From Rhizobium jaguaris (lineage in GTDB: Bacteria > Pseudomonadota > Alphaproteobacteria > Rhizobiales > Rhizobiaceae), in contig NZ_CP032695.1 of the NCBI RefSeq assembly GCF_003627755.1, positions 2,046,001-2,110,000 of the forward strand: a DNA stretch of 64,000 nucleotides, in the 5' to 3' direction. A model generated the notes under the pieces. It did not search any database, was not told where the DNA came from, and saw nothing but the letters and a program-made list of their open reading frames with translations. Below are positions 1-9,789 of the stretch, one piece after another. Numbering within the stretch: position 1 is the stretch's first letter; every line of letters starts with the position of its first letter. The translations under genes and the position numbers were made by a program.

Positions 1-1986
1 GTCTATTGGCGAACCACCAACACGCTGCCGCCGGTCAACCAGCCGGAAAACTTCATCCCTGGCCTGCTGCTCTATCTTGCAGAAATGTACAACGTCGCCA
101 TGCTGATGCTCAGCCTTTTCATCGTTGCGACGCCCCTGCCCTCACGCCCCGCCCGCGCATCCAAGGTACAGCAATTTCCCTCCGTCGACGTTTTCGTCCC
201 GTCCTACAATGAAGACACAAAGCTTCTCGCCAACACGCTCGCCTCCGCCAAGGCAATGGATTATCCAGCAGACAAGCTCCAAGTTTGGCTGCTCGACGAT
301 GGCGGCACATTGCAGAAGCGCAACTCCACCAAACTTCTGGAATCACAGGCAGCGATTGCGCGCCACGACGAACTCAAACAGCTCTGCGAAGATCTCGACG
401 TCCAATATCTGACGCGCGATCGCAACGAGCATGCCAAGGCCGGCAACCTCAATAACGGCTTGAAACATTCGAGCGGAGACCTGATCGCCGTCTTCGATGC
501 CGACCATGCACCGGCCCGCGATTTCCTGCTCGAGACCGTCGGCTATTTCGAGGACGATCCGAAACTCTTTCTTGTCCAGACACCGCATTTCTTCATCAAT
601 CCCGATCCGCTGGAGCGCAATCTTCGGACTTTCGACAACATGCCGAGCGAGAACGAGATGTTCTATGGCATCATTCAACGCGGTCTGGACAAGTGGAATG
701 CCGCCTTCTTTTGTGGTTCGGCCGCCGTATTGAGCCGCACCGCGCTGGAATCCCAAAAAGGGTTCAGCGGGATCAGCATCACCGAGGACTGCGAAACGGC
801 ATTGGCTCTTCACGGCAGCGGCTGGAACAGTATCTATGTTGACAGGCCGCTAATCGCTGGTTTGCAGCCCGCGACCTTTGCGAGCTTCATCGGCCAGCGC
901 AGTCGCTGGGCCCAGGGCATGATGCAAATCCTCCGCTTTCGCTTCCCGCTGCTAAAACGCGGCCTCACGCTGCCGCAGCGCCTTTGCTACATGTCGTCCA
1001 CACTCTTCTGGCTCTTCCCCTTTCCTCGCACCATTTTCCTGTTCGCGCCGCTCTTCTACCTTTTCTTCGATCTCGAAATCTTCACGGCGTCCGGCGGCGA
1101 ATTTCTCGCCTACACGCTTGCCTACATGCTCGTGAACCTGATGATGCAGAACTATCTCTACGGTTCCTTCCGCTGGCCGTGGATTTCGGAACTCTACGAA
1201 TATGTCCAGACCGTGCATTTGCTGCCTGCCGTCATCTCGGTCATGCTCAATCCGCGAAAGCCGACTTTCAAGGTCACGGCCAAGGACGAATCGATCTCGG
1301 TCAGTCGTCTCTCGGAGATCAGTCGCCCCTTCTTTGTTATTTTCGCCGTCCAGATCATCGCAGTTGCGGTAACAATATACCGCATCTATGCCGAGCCGTA
1401 CAAAGCGGATGTCACGCTTGTCGTCGGTGGCTGGAACATGATCAACCTGATCCTGTCCGGTTGTGCGCTTGGCGTCGTTTCGGAGCGTGGCGAGCGAGCA
1501 TCCTCACGCCGCGTCAGGGTCAATCGCCGCAGCGAATTCGGCGTCAACGGCAAGTGGAATTCCGCCTCGATCGAGGACGTTTCCGTTCACGGCGCGCGGC
1601 TGAATGTCTTCAACAAGGAGCTTGATCCGATTGCCGTGGGTGCGGAAGGAGTGCTCCGCTTTCAACCATATAGCGGCGCGGAAATGGAGACGCTGCCGGT
1701 GATCGTCCGCAACATCCAGCGAGCTGGCGAGATAACGACAATAGGATGCCAATATGTTCCCAAAGGAGCTCTGGATCACCGCTTGATTGCGGATCTGGTG
1801 TTTGCAAACTCCGATCAATGGACACAGTTCCAGCAGGCTCGTCGCCGCAATCCCGGCATCATTCGCGGAACGATCTGGTTCCTGGGGCTGTCGCTTTACC
1901 AGACAAGCCGCGGATTGCTTTATCTTTTTCGCAGCGTGCGATCCGAACGTGAGACGGAGCAGCGAGGGGTAGAGGCGAGCAATTGA
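1..1986 (+). CDS. bcsA: Cellulose synthase catalytic subunit BcsA (5' end outside window)
   Basis: Inner-membrane family 2 glycosyltransferase that polymerises UDP-glucose into beta-1,4-glucan. The reading frame is open from base 1 with no start, so the N-terminus is missing; the ATG at 85 is internal because the frame already reads YWRTTNTLPPVNQPENF. Visible GT2 motifs are LLDDGGT, FDADHAP, the ITED acceptor motif and QRSRW (QxxRW), followed by several membrane segments. The C-terminal third carries a PilZ c-di-GMP site: an arginine-rich RRVRVNRR segment followed by DVSVHG. Activity is therefore expected to need c-di-GMP, as known for the family. Its TGA overlaps the bcsB ATG by one base (TGATG). 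Identification is firm. Confidence 0.95.
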   Translation, partial: VYWRTTNTLPPVNQPENFIPGLLLYLAEMYNVAMLMLSLFIVATPLPSRPARASKVQQFPSVDVFVPSYNEDTKLLANTLASAKAMDYPADKLQVWLLDDGGTLQKRNSTKLLESQAAIARHDELKQLCEDLDVQYLTRDRNEHAKAGNLNNGLKHSSGDLIAVFDADHAPARDFLLETVGYFEDDPKLFLVQTPHFFINPDPLERNLRTFDNMPSENEMFYGIIQRGLDKWNAAFFCGSAAVLSRTALESQKGFSGISITEDCETALALHGSGWNSIYVDRPLIAGLQPATFASFIGQRSRWAQGMMQILRFRFPLLKRGLTLPQRLCYMSSTLFWLFPFPRTIFLFAPLFYLFFDLEIFTASGGEFLAYTLAYMLVNLMMQNYLYGSFRWPWISELYEYVQTVHLLPAVISVMLNPRKPTFKVTAKDESISVSRLSEISRPFFVIFAVQIIAVAVTIYRIYAEPYKADVTLVVGGWNMINLILSGCALGVVSERGERASSRRVRVNRRSEFGVNGKWNSASIEDVSVHGARLNVFNKELDPIAVGAEGVLRFQPYSGAEMETLPVIVRNIQRAGEITTIGCQYVPKGALDHRLIADLVFANSDQWTQFQQARRRNPGIIRGTIWFLGLSLYQTSRGLLYLFRSVRSERETEQRGVEASN

Positions 1987-4472
1987 TGAAAAGCGTCCTT
2001 TCCGCGCTTATTTTCCTGCTTGGCGCCGCCACGATCGTTCATGCGCAGACGGCACCCTTCGACATGTCCGGCGAACGGTCGAAAGGTTCGAAGCCGATTG
2101 TGCCGGAAACATTGATGCCACGGGTAACTGCACCGCAAACGACCACCCCGCAGGTGACGACGCCAGCCGCGACCGCTCCACAAATGACCACTCCGCAAGT
2201 GGCAGTTCCGCAAGTGGTGACCCCGCCAGCGACCACACCCAAAACAAGCGTGCCGCAAGCTGTCACGCCCATCGTCCCGGCGCAAAACGTTCCGGTGGTA
2301 AAACAGGCCACTGCAACGCCCGCGGCCGGCGAATTCCGGCGATATGTGATGCCGTTTGCAGATTTTCGACTGGAGGGCGAATATGATCGGAGATCCTGGT
2401 CGATCTATCTCACTCCGGAACAGGCTGCCGCTCCAGCCAAGTTCCATTTCGCCTATCAGAATGCCGTCGTCGTAGCGCCCGAAGCGTCGCAACTGACCAT
2501 TCTTCTCAACAATCGCGCAATTGGCCAGCAGCAGATCGGTTCGCCCGATAACGCGTCGGCGATAAGCTTCGACATCCCCCGTGGTCTGCTGCAGCCGGGC
2601 GCCAATCTGGTGACCTTCGAAGCAACACAACGCCACCGCACCGATTGCAACATGCAATCAACCTATGAACTCTGGTCCGATATCGATCCCTCACAGACCT
2701 ATCTGAGCTTCGCCGAACAGGATGCGCAGAAACCGTCAAACACGGATGCGATCCGCGCAATCGGCGTCGATGGCGCCGGCAAGACTGAATTCAACCTCGT
2801 CGTGCCGGCTTTGGCGCAGCCGGGTACCACAAAACCGCTGCTGCGACTTGCTCAGGGCCTCTCGCTACTGAGCGGAATGCCGAATGAAACCTTCTCTTTC
2901 AGTACGGACTCGTTACCTCCGCCCGGTCCCGGAAAGATGACAGTGCTCGTCGGGACGCCCGCTGAACTGCAGCCCTTGTTTTCGGCACCCGAGGCAGCAC
3001 AGACCGCCGCATTGGCAACGTTTGTCAAGGATCCACGCACCGGCTCAACAATCCTGCTCGTCAGCGGGCCGTCCTGGCAGGCGGTTTCTGGCGCAATCGA
3101 TACCATCGTTTCGCCGACAGACAGAGACCCGAACGTCCTTCGCGATATGTTGGTAACCCAGCGGTGGACCGCGCCGGACGCGCCATTCTTCTTTGGGGAT
3201 ACAAGCCTCTCATTCTCGCAATTGGGAATCAACACCACGGAATTTTCTGGTCGCCGCTTCCACACCAGCTTCAACGTGGCGGTCCCTTCGGACTTCTATG
3301 CCAATGCTTATGGCGAGGCGACGATCTTCCTCGATGCCGCCTATGCGAAAAATGTCCAGCCGGGCAGCCATATCGATGTCTATGTAAACGGAAGCATTGC
3401 CACGACGAAGCCTATTACCGCGACCAGCGGCGGCATTTTCCGGCACTTGCCTATCCGCGTGACGATGCGCCACTTCAAGCCAGGTCTCAACACCGTGACG
3501 TTGGAAGCCATGTTGCTGACCAATGAAGACCAAGTTTGCCTGCCTGGCACCACCTCCAACACAACGCCGCGCTTTGCACTTTTCGATACAAGCGAATTTC
3601 ATATGCCGGATTTCGCCCGGGTCGCCCAGCGTCCGAATCTCGCGGCACTGGCGGGCACCGGGTATCCCTACAACCGCGGTATCGTGCCGGCAGCCCTGTT
3701 CATCGATCGGGCAGATCCCGACACCTTATCTGCAACCGCAACATTGCTAGGCCAGATGGCTGTCGTCGCGGGACATCCGATCGCGGTGGATCTTATCGCT
3801 TCGCCGAGCGGCGTCGGAAACCGCGATGCGATCTTTGTGGGCTCGATTTCCCAGATGCCCACGACGACGTTGTCGCAAATGAATATCGCTACCACCAGTC
3901 AGGCATCCTGGCGTCCCGTCACAGCCGGCCAAAGCGCCGAGCCGGAAACGGCAGTCACATTCGCCGAGTGGCGCTCGAGAATTGGCGGCGGCGCATTGCA
4001 GCGACAGATTTCGTCGTTTCAGGATTGGATGCGCCGAAACTTCGACATATCGCTGAGTTCCCTGCAGTTCATTCCCGGTGCGGAGCAGGTCTTCACGCCC
4101 TCGAATGTCAACAGCTTCATGATTGCCCAGGGAACAAGCGTCACAGGCGAATCCACGTGGACGATCGTCTCCGCGCCCTCGGCAAAGGACTTGCGAGCAG
4201 GGGCCGAAGCCATAACGTCCCAGCTCGATTGGCCGAAGATCGCCGGTCATATCACCGTCTATTCCAGCAAGACCGGAAAGGTCGACACGGTACCTGTCAG
4301 CCGTTTTGACTTTGTCATGTCTCAGCCTTGGTCGTTCACCAACTACCGTCTGATTGCCGCCAACTGGCTTTCGACCAACATTCTGTCCTACGCATTCCTC
4401 CTCGTCATCCTCTTCGTGCTGATCGGCGTCACGACGTCCGGAATTCTTGCAAAGATCGGCAGGCACGAATGA
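1986..4472 (+). CDS. bcsB: Cellulose synthase periplasmic subunit BcsB
   Basis: Periplasmic, membrane-anchored partner of BcsA that guides the nascent glucan chain. The 828-residue product has a signal peptide (about residues 1-21, ending VHAQ), a Pro/Thr-rich low-complexity stretch with repeated TPQV-like units (about 40-110), the carbohydrate-binding and ferredoxin-like body of the BcsB family, and one C-terminal membrane helix (LSYAFLLVILFVLIGV) close to the end, as expected. The ATG at 1986 is preferred to the TTG at 1983 because it forms the TGATG overlap with bcsA. It overlaps bcsZ by four bases (ATGA). The Pro/Thr-rich linker is unusually long but in frame. Confidence 0.93.
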   Translation: MKSVLSALIFLLGAATIVHAQTAPFDMSGERSKGSKPIVPETLMPRVTAPQTTTPQVTTPAATAPQMTTPQVAVPQVVTPPATTPKTSVPQAVTPIVPAQNVPVVKQATATPAAGEFRRYVMPFADFRLEGEYDRRSWSIYLTPEQAAAPAKFHFAYQNAVVVAPEASQLTILLNNRAIGQQQIGSPDNASAISFDIPRGLLQPGANLVTFEATQRHRTDCNMQSTYELWSDIDPSQTYLSFAEQDAQKPSNTDAIRAIGVDGAGKTEFNLVVPALAQPGTTKPLLRLAQGLSLLSGMPNETFSFSTDSLPPPGPGKMTVLVGTPAELQPLFSAPEAAQTAALATFVKDPRTGSTILLVSGPSWQAVSGAIDTIVSPTDRDPNVLRDMLVTQRWTAPDAPFFFGDTSLSFSQLGINTTEFSGRRFHTSFNVAVPSDFYANAYGEATIFLDAAYAKNVQPGSHIDVYVNGSIATTKPITATSGGIFRHLPIRVTMRHFKPGLNTVTLEAMLLTNEDQVCLPGTTSNTTPRFALFDTSEFHMPDFARVAQRPNLAALAGTGYPYNRGIVPAALFIDRADPDTLSATATLLGQMAVVAGHPIAVDLIASPSGVGNRDAIFVGSISQMPTTTLSQMNIATTSQASWRPVTAGQSAEPETAVTFAEWRSRIGGGALQRQISSFQDWMRRNFDISLSSLQFIPGAEQVFTPSNVNSFMIAQGTSVTGESTWTIVSAPSAKDLRAGAEAITSQLDWPKIAGHITVYSSKTGKVDTVPVSRFDFVMSQPWSFTNYRLIAANWLSTNILSYAFLLVILFVLIGVTTSGILAKIGRHE

Positions 4473-5518
4473 GGCGCTGGCGCACCATGGTCGTTACCGG
4501 CTGTATCGCTCTCATGACGATGTGCCAGCAAATTGCGGCGCAACACGCCGCAATTGATCCGCAAGCATGGGCTGCCTACAAGGCGAAATTCCTCGATGCG
4601 ACCGGCCGCATCGTCGATAACGGAAACGGCAATATCAGCCACAGCGAGGGGCAAGGCTATGGCTTGTTGCTTGCCTATCTTTCAAACAGTCCTGCCGATT
4701 TCGAGCAAATTTGGTATTTCACGCGAACCGAATTGCTGCTGCGCGACGATGGTCTTGCGGCCTGGAAATGGGACCCGGCCGTTACTCCCCACGTGACGGA
4801 CACGAACAATGCCTCCGATGGTGACATGCTGATCGCCTACGCCTTGGCGCTGGCGGGATCCGCATGGAATAAGAAAGACTATTTGGAAGCGGCGGCGACG
4901 ATAGCACAGTCGCTTCTTTCACATGCCGTCGTCCACGCCGGGGGTCGCACGCTGCTCCTCCCAGGTATCAAGGGCTATACGGCCTCCGAACGTGATGACG
5001 GACCGGTCGTCAATCCCTCCTACTGGGTTTATGAAGCCATCCCCGTTATGGCGCTGCTGGCGCCTTCGGATGAATGGCAAAGGCTGACGGATGACGGCCT
5101 TTCCCTGCTTCGCTCGATGCAGGTCGGGCCGCGGAAGTTGCCGGCGGACTGGGTGAGCCTGCGTACCATGCCCAGACCCGCTTACGGCTTCGAGGCCGAA
5201 TTCGGCTATAATGCGATTCGCATCCCACTTTACCTTGCGCGAGCGGGGATATCCGATACGGCACTGCTGACGCGGCTGCAGGCGGGTATAACGTTCGAAG
5301 GCGATGAGCCGGCTACCATCGACCTGGCAACGGGCAAGCCAAAGCAGCCCCTTGCGGACCCAGGTTACCGAATTGTTGATGATGTTCTGGCGTGTGTAAC
5401 AAGCGGGGCGAAATTGCCCGCTTCGGTTCGGCAGTTTGTGCCGTCACTCTACTATCCGTCGACCCTTCAATTGTTGGGCTTGGCTTTTGTCGAGGAAAAA
5501 CATCCGGAGTGTTTATGA
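4469..5518 (+). CDS. bcsZ: Periplasmic endoglucanase BcsZ (GH8)
   Basis: Glycoside hydrolase family 8 endo-1,4-glucanase of cellulose operons, thought to trim or untangle nascent cellulose in the periplasm. The ATG at 4469 overlaps the bcsB stop (ATGA), giving 349 residues with an N-terminal signal segment ending near QIAAQ. The general acid is visible as E60 in SHSEGQGYGLLL, and the GH8 signature as ASDGDMLIAYALALAGSAW. At the place where E. coli BcsZ has its catalytic base (Asp243, in a YDAIR motif) this protein reads FGYNAIR, with Asn248. It may belong to a GH8 subfamily that uses another base, or have low activity. It is coupled to the next gene by an ATGA overlap. Confidence 0.93.
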   Translation: MRRWRTMVVTGCIALMTMCQQIAAQHAAIDPQAWAAYKAKFLDATGRIVDNGNGNISHSEGQGYGLLLAYLSNSPADFEQIWYFTRTELLLRDDGLAAWKWDPAVTPHVTDTNNASDGDMLIAYALALAGSAWNKKDYLEAAATIAQSLLSHAVVHAGGRTLLLPGIKGYTASERDDGPVVNPSYWVYEAIPVMALLAPSDEWQRLTDDGLSLLRSMQVGPRKLPADWVSLRTMPRPAYGFEAEFGYNAIRIPLYLARAGISDTALLTRLQAGITFEGDEPATIDLATGKPKQPLADPGYRIVDDVLACVTSGAKLPASVRQFVPSLYYPSTLQLLGLAFVEEKHPECL

Positions 5519-7854
5519 AATCCTTGCTGCTTACGGTTTCTGCGGCAGTCGTGGTGGCAGGATCTGTCATCGCGATGAAAGACGGTGGGAGCCTCGAAGA
5601 GGGGTTGAGACTGGTCGCGCAAAATCGTCCGGATAACCAAGTTACGCAGACCGGAAGCATCAAGCCAACCGATACCGCCTTCAACTCGCCACCAATCGAT
5701 ATGAAAGCAGTTGCCGATCGCATCCAGGCGACGGCACCTTCCGCAGTTTTGTCCGACACACCAGCGTCTGCTCAAGCGGCACCCGACACGTCAGCGGAAT
5801 CGCAAGTGGCACCAGGCTCATCGGATACCGTTGCCCAAGCGGCGCCTCAATCGGCTACACCGCAGCCCGCGCAGCCGCCAAAAGTCGACGAGAGCGCACT
5901 TCGCTATTTCGCAAGCCGCGGCGATAAGGCCCGCCTTCAGGCGGAGATTTCCCGCCTACAAGCACTTTATCCGAATTGGGTGCCGCCCGCCGATCCGCTG
6001 GCCATCCCGCAAAACAGCGACAAGCAGCTCGAAGCCATGTGGCAGCTCTATTCCGAAGGGCGCTACGCCGAATTGCGCAAGGCAATTGCGGATCGCCAGG
6101 CGGCGGAAACCGGATGGCAACCACCTGCCGATTTGCTGGAACGTCTCGATGTCGCCGAAGCGCGTGCTCGTTTGGTCAACGCGTCCGATCTCAAGCAATA
6201 TGCAACTGTGGTCGATATCGGCGCCAACACGCCGAGCCTGCTCACCTGCAGCGAGATCGATATTTTGTGGCGGGTCGCGGAGGCTTTTATCAAGACCAAC
6301 CGCGCCGCCCGCGGCCAGGACGCTTACGTCTACATCCTGAAGAATTGCGTCAATCCCCAGGAGAGGCTGGCGACCATACAAAAGGCATCGGCGCTGCTGC
6401 CCTATCAGCTCATGCAGGATCTTCTTTCACTGGAGAGACCTGACGGCAATGGCGGGCGGGAATTTGACAGCATCCGCACAGACCTTGCGCGCCGCTTCGT
6501 CGCTGAAGGCAATGATGATCCGAAACTGTCTGTAGCACCGGATTACTTGTCGCAGGTTGAACGCGCGGCTCAGACCCAGGGTCTCGCGTCCGATGCCTTG
6601 CTCCTCGGTTGGTATCATCTGCGCCGGGAAAACCATGGCGAAGCGGAAAAATGGTTCCGCGCAGCACGCAGTAAGGATGATTCCGCCTCGGCATCGCAGG
6701 GTTTGGCCCTGATCCTGATCGCCGATCACAAGCCTCTGGAAGCTGAAGACGTCATGTATAGATGGCGCAACGATTCCAAGGACGCGACAGCAACCTACCT
6801 CGCGGCCACCGCCAATGTGATGGCGCTGCAACCGCCCGCCAATCTCAGTGAAGACGTGCTCGGCCGCATGGCCGCCGAAGTCATTGAGCAGAAATACGTC
6901 CCGACCGCACAGGAATTCGGCTGGTACGCGCGTTCGCTAAATCAGCCGCAAACTGCTGCACGCTGGTTCGAAACCGCGTTGCGCTGGAAACCGGACGATG
7001 AACCTTCGGCCTATGGCCTGGCCATCACCCGCAACCAGTTAAATGACCGGCAGGGCGTGGCCGAAATTCAACGGCTGTGGGCGGGCCGTTCGGAGCGTAT
7101 TGCCAGGCTCGGCGAGACCACACCTCGAACACCCCTCGGCTCTGTGCCGCTGCCTGCGCCAAATCAGACGATACCGCAAACGACCGTTCCGCCCATCAGC
7201 CCGCAGCCGCTCGCAACCCCGCCTGCGACACGCGAGACCAGCGTCAACACGCGCCAGCGCACAGTCGCGCCTACGGGATATGGCCAGCCAGCGACGCAAG
7301 TCACGACCACTCGACGCGGCATACGCGGGCCGCGCGCTTGTTCTATGACGATCAATGCCCAGCGCCTCAATCCGGCGGATGCGCTGTCCCGTGGTTGGTG
7401 CCTCATGGACCTCAACCGCCCGATGGAAGCCATCGAAGCCTTCGAGGTCGCCCTGAACGGCCCGCCCGGCAGGGCGCGCGAAGACGCTGCCTACGGACAG
7501 AGCCTCGCCTATCTGCGCGCCGGGCTCGCCAACAATGCGGCCGTAGCCGCGGCCAAGGCTCCTCTCAGCCGCCAACGTGCCGCTGAGCTGCAGGTTGCCA
7601 TCCTGGCCGATCGTGCGCTTACGGCATTTGCCGCCAAGCGCTATCAGGAAACCCTGATCTATCTCGATCAACGTGCGCAATTGCAGCAGGAACGCGTCGA
7701 TCTGATGGTTCTGCGCGGCTACTGCTATCTCAATCTCAAAATGTACGACGATGCGGGGCGAGTATTCAACGCCGTGGCCGCGACTGGCAACAGGGACGGA
7801 AATCGCGGCCTTATCGATCTGAGACTCGCCACCCACCCGGACCGTAGCGACTGA
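5515..7854 (+). CDS. TPR-rich periplasmic protein of the cellulose operon (BcsC/BcsK position)
   Basis: The 779-residue product has a signal-like N-terminus (MKSLLLTVSAAVVVAGSVIA), a Pro/Ala/Gln-rich linker, and many helical TPR-like pairs (for example around ALRYFASRGDKARLQAEI and YSEGRYAELRKAI). A second Pro/Thr-rich linker lies at about residues 538-595, followed by another TPR block to the C-terminus. It lacks the long C-terminal outer-membrane beta-barrel that defines BcsC. Operons of this layout (bcsA-bcsB-bcsZ without bcsC and bcsD) are known in rhizobia and Agrobacterium, where a TPR protein called BcsK takes this place. I infer a scaffold role for glucan export and am not sure of the symbol. 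The start at 5515 overlaps the bcsZ stop (ATGA), so it is co-translated. Confidence 0.85.
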   Translation: MKSLLLTVSAAVVVAGSVIAMKDGGSLEEGLRLVAQNRPDNQVTQTGSIKPTDTAFNSPPIDMKAVADRIQATAPSAVLSDTPASAQAAPDTSAESQVAPGSSDTVAQAAPQSATPQPAQPPKVDESALRYFASRGDKARLQAEISRLQALYPNWVPPADPLAIPQNSDKQLEAMWQLYSEGRYAELRKAIADRQAAETGWQPPADLLERLDVAEARARLVNASDLKQYATVVDIGANTPSLLTCSEIDILWRVAEAFIKTNRAARGQDAYVYILKNCVNPQERLATIQKASALLPYQLMQDLLSLERPDGNGGREFDSIRTDLARRFVAEGNDDPKLSVAPDYLSQVERAAQTQGLASDALLLGWYHLRRENHGEAEKWFRAARSKDDSASASQGLALILIADHKPLEAEDVMYRWRNDSKDATATYLAATANVMALQPPANLSEDVLGRMAAEVIEQKYVPTAQEFGWYARSLNQPQTAARWFETALRWKPDDEPSAYGLAITRNQLNDRQGVAEIQRLWAGRSERIARLGETTPRTPLGSVPLPAPNQTIPQTTVPPISPQPLATPPATRETSVNTRQRTVAPTGYGQPATQVTTTRRGIRGPRACSMTINAQRLNPADALSRGWCLMDLNRPMEAIEAFEVALNGPPGRAREDAAYGQSLAYLRAGLANNAAVAAAKAPLSRQRAAELQVAILADRALTAFAAKRYQETLIYLDQRAQLQQERVDLMVLRGYCYLNLKMYDDAGRVFNAVAATGNRDGNRGLIDLRLATHPDRSD

Positions 7855-7956
7855 TTTCATTGATTGACGTTCGGCAGCAGGCCGACGCCTACCAGCTCGG
7901 TTAGCATTGAGCCTTGTGAAGTGAGGGGCCAGACGCTCTTTCCAGTCACCGGAACG

Positions 7957-7990
7957 GATGCGGCAGCGAGATCCGTTCTGCCACCGCATC
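7957..7990. terminator. Imperfect hairpin between convergent operons
   Basis: GATGCGGCAG and CTGCCACCGCATC can pair with a small bulge. It lies between the end of the cellulose operon (7854) and the end of the leftward importer operon (8011). There is no strong U-tract on either strand, so this is a tentative terminator. Confidence 0.35.
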
Positions 7991-8010
7991 TTAAGTATGC
8001 GTTGATTGGC

Positions 8011-8988
8011 TTATGCCGAGGCGAACAGCTTTGCTTCGTAATATTGCTCCGGCGGAAGCGGGTTTTTGACCGTGCCGAATTCCTGGAACATCCTATTGAA
8101 GTCGGCGAGCCACTTGTTGACCGTCCCGTCTTCCGTAAATTTGTCGAGTTCGGCGCTTGTCAGCATCTTGCGGCTTCGCGCGACCTTGGCGGTCGTGTCC
8201 GCCGGCGCCTTGAGAAAGGCCGTCGTCAATTCGATGGAACGGTCGAGATTGGCGACCCTATAGTCCATGGCCTTTTTCATAACGCGAAGGAAGCTGGTGA
8301 CCAGTTTCGGATTCTCCTGGACGACTTCATTGCGAGCGACGAAGGCGTTGATGAAGGAAGTGGCAGGATAGAAATCCTTATTTGCCGCGAGCTCCTTCAA
8401 ATCCGGAACGCGCGGCCTGATGGCGTCGATCAGCGGATACCAGATGCCCGCGGCATCTATCTGTTTGGAGGAAAACGCCGCAACAATGGTGCTCGGATCC
8501 ATTGGCACGACCTGGATATCTGCAATGGACATGCCGGCCTTGGCGAGCGCCATACGAAGGATCATGTCGCCGGATGTGCCCTGCGGCACACCGACCTTTT
8601 TGCCCTTCAAATCCTGGATCGAATTTATACTCGACTGAGCAATCACACGGTCGCTGAAGCCGATATCGTTGACGCCAATCATCTTTGAACGGCCGCTTGC
8701 CGGCAGCCAGAGAGCGCCTGGCCCGATGGTACCGAAATTCAGGCTGCCGGCCCCCATGGCCTGGATCTGGATCGGGCCATTCGTGAAAACCTTGAGGTCG
8801 GGCTTGACCCCTTCCGCATCCCACAGCTTCTGATCTTCAGCGATGGCAAAGACGCTGGTGTTGGGAAAGTCCGCGATGTAACCGATGCTCATCGTGTCCG
8901 ATGCGGCACGCGCCGACCAGGCGATCGGCAGACTGCCGGCGGCAGCGATTGCTGCCGTCGTCATCATGAAATTACGTCTCGTCAGCAT
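8011..8988 (-). CDS. ABC transporter substrate-binding protein, SsuA/TauA (NMT1) type
   Basis: Periplasmic solute receptor of the nitrate/sulfonate/taurine/sulfate-ester class. The 325-residue product begins MLTRRNFMMTTAAIAAAG, a Tat-like twin-arginine signal sequence, followed by a mature domain with the family's IGYIADFPN start and AMGAGSLNFGTIG pattern. Of two in-frame ATGs (8994 and 8988), the second sits 8 bases after AAGGAGG and is preferred. It is the last gene of the operon, 30 bases after the ATPase gene. The co-transcribed sulfatase and formylglycine-generating enzyme point to an organic sulfate ester rather than nitrate as ligand; that is inference from context. Confidence 0.9.
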   Translation of the reverse strand: MLTRRNFMMTTAAIAAAGSLPIAWSARAASDTMSIGYIADFPNTSVFAIAEDQKLWDAEGVKPDLKVFTNGPIQIQAMGAGSLNFGTIGPGALWLPASGRSKMIGVNDIGFSDRVIAQSSINSIQDLKGKKVGVPQGTSGDMILRMALAKAGMSIADIQVVPMDPSTIVAAFSSKQIDAAGIWYPLIDAIRPRVPDLKELAANKDFYPATSFINAFVARNEVVQENPKLVTSFLRVMKKAMDYRVANLDRSIELTTAFLKAPADTTAKVARSRKMLTSAELDKFTEDGTVNKWLADFNRMFQEFGTVKNPLPPEQYYEAKLFASA

Positions 8989-9018
8989 GACCATTTCCTC
9001 CTTGTGATCGTCTGCGCA

Positions 9019-9789
9019 TTAATGCGATGCAGGATGGTAGACCGCACGCCACACCTGATTGCGCAGCTCGGCGAATTCAGGCGAAAGCCTCACCTCTTCG
9101 GTGCGCGGGAACGGCAGGTCGACCGGAATGATTTTGTAAAGCCGCCCAGGCCGGGCAGCCATCACGACCACGCGGCTTGCCAGATAGACCGCCTCATCGA
9201 CATCATGGGTGATGAACATCACCGTACGGCGTTCCTTGCTCCACATCGTCAAAAGCTGGTCCTGCAGCTGAACGCGGGTCAGTGCGTCGAGCGCACCGAA
9301 AGGTTCATCCATCAGCAAAATCTTCGGATTGACCGCATATGCTCGCGCAATCGCGCAACGTTGCTTCATGCCGCCGGACAAGGTTTTCGGAAGTGAATCG
9401 CTGAAATCGGTAAGACCGACGAGCGCAATGAAGTGATCGGCAATCCTGCGGCGCTCTTCCTTGGGAAGTCCCGCAATCTTCAATCCGAACTCCACATTTT
9501 CGCGCACGGTCAGCCAAGGGAAAAGCGCGTATTGCTGGAAGATGACGCCGCGCTCTGGGCCTGGACCTCTAACCGTTACGTCATCGACCAGCACCTGACC
9601 GGAAGAAGGCGCGGTGAGGCCGGCAGCGATATTCATCGCCGTCGACTTGCCGCACCCGGACGGCCCGACCACGGTAATGAACTCCCCGTCTTCAATATCG
9701 AGATTCAGGTTTTGCAGCGCCACGAACGCATTCTGGCTGGTAAGCTCAAAACTCTTCGATACGTTTTGAAACGAGATTTTCGTCGTCAT
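9019..9789 (-). CDS. ABC transporter ATPase, SsuB/TauB type
   Basis: Cytoplasmic ATPase powering the importer, 256 residues, normal for the family. Walker A (GPSGCGKST), the signature motif (LSGGMKQR) and Walker B with D-loop ([12 protein letters not shown]) are all intact, and [11 protein letters not shown] supplies the switch histidine. The ATG at 9789 overlaps the permease stop (ATGA); an extension upstream of it would only be the permease gene read in another frame. It works with the permease (9786-10594) and the binding protein (8011-8988). Confidence 0.93.
   Translation of the reverse strand: MTTKISFQNVSKSFELTSQNAFVALQNLNLDIEDGEFITVVGPSGCGKSTAMNIAAGLTAPSSGQVLVDDVTVRGPGPERGVIFQQYALFPWLTVRENVEFGLKIAGLPKEERRRIADHFIALVGLTDFSDSLPKTLSGGMKQRCAIARAYAVNPKILLMDEPFGALDALTRVQLQDQLLTMWSKERRTVMFITHDVDEAVYLASRVVVMAARPGRLYKIIPVDLPFPRTEEVRLSPEFAELRNQVWRAVYHPASH

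Noticed and set aside
7864..8688. 274-codon plus-strand frame
   Set aside because: It is antisense to the substrate-binding-protein gene and has no recognisable domain.
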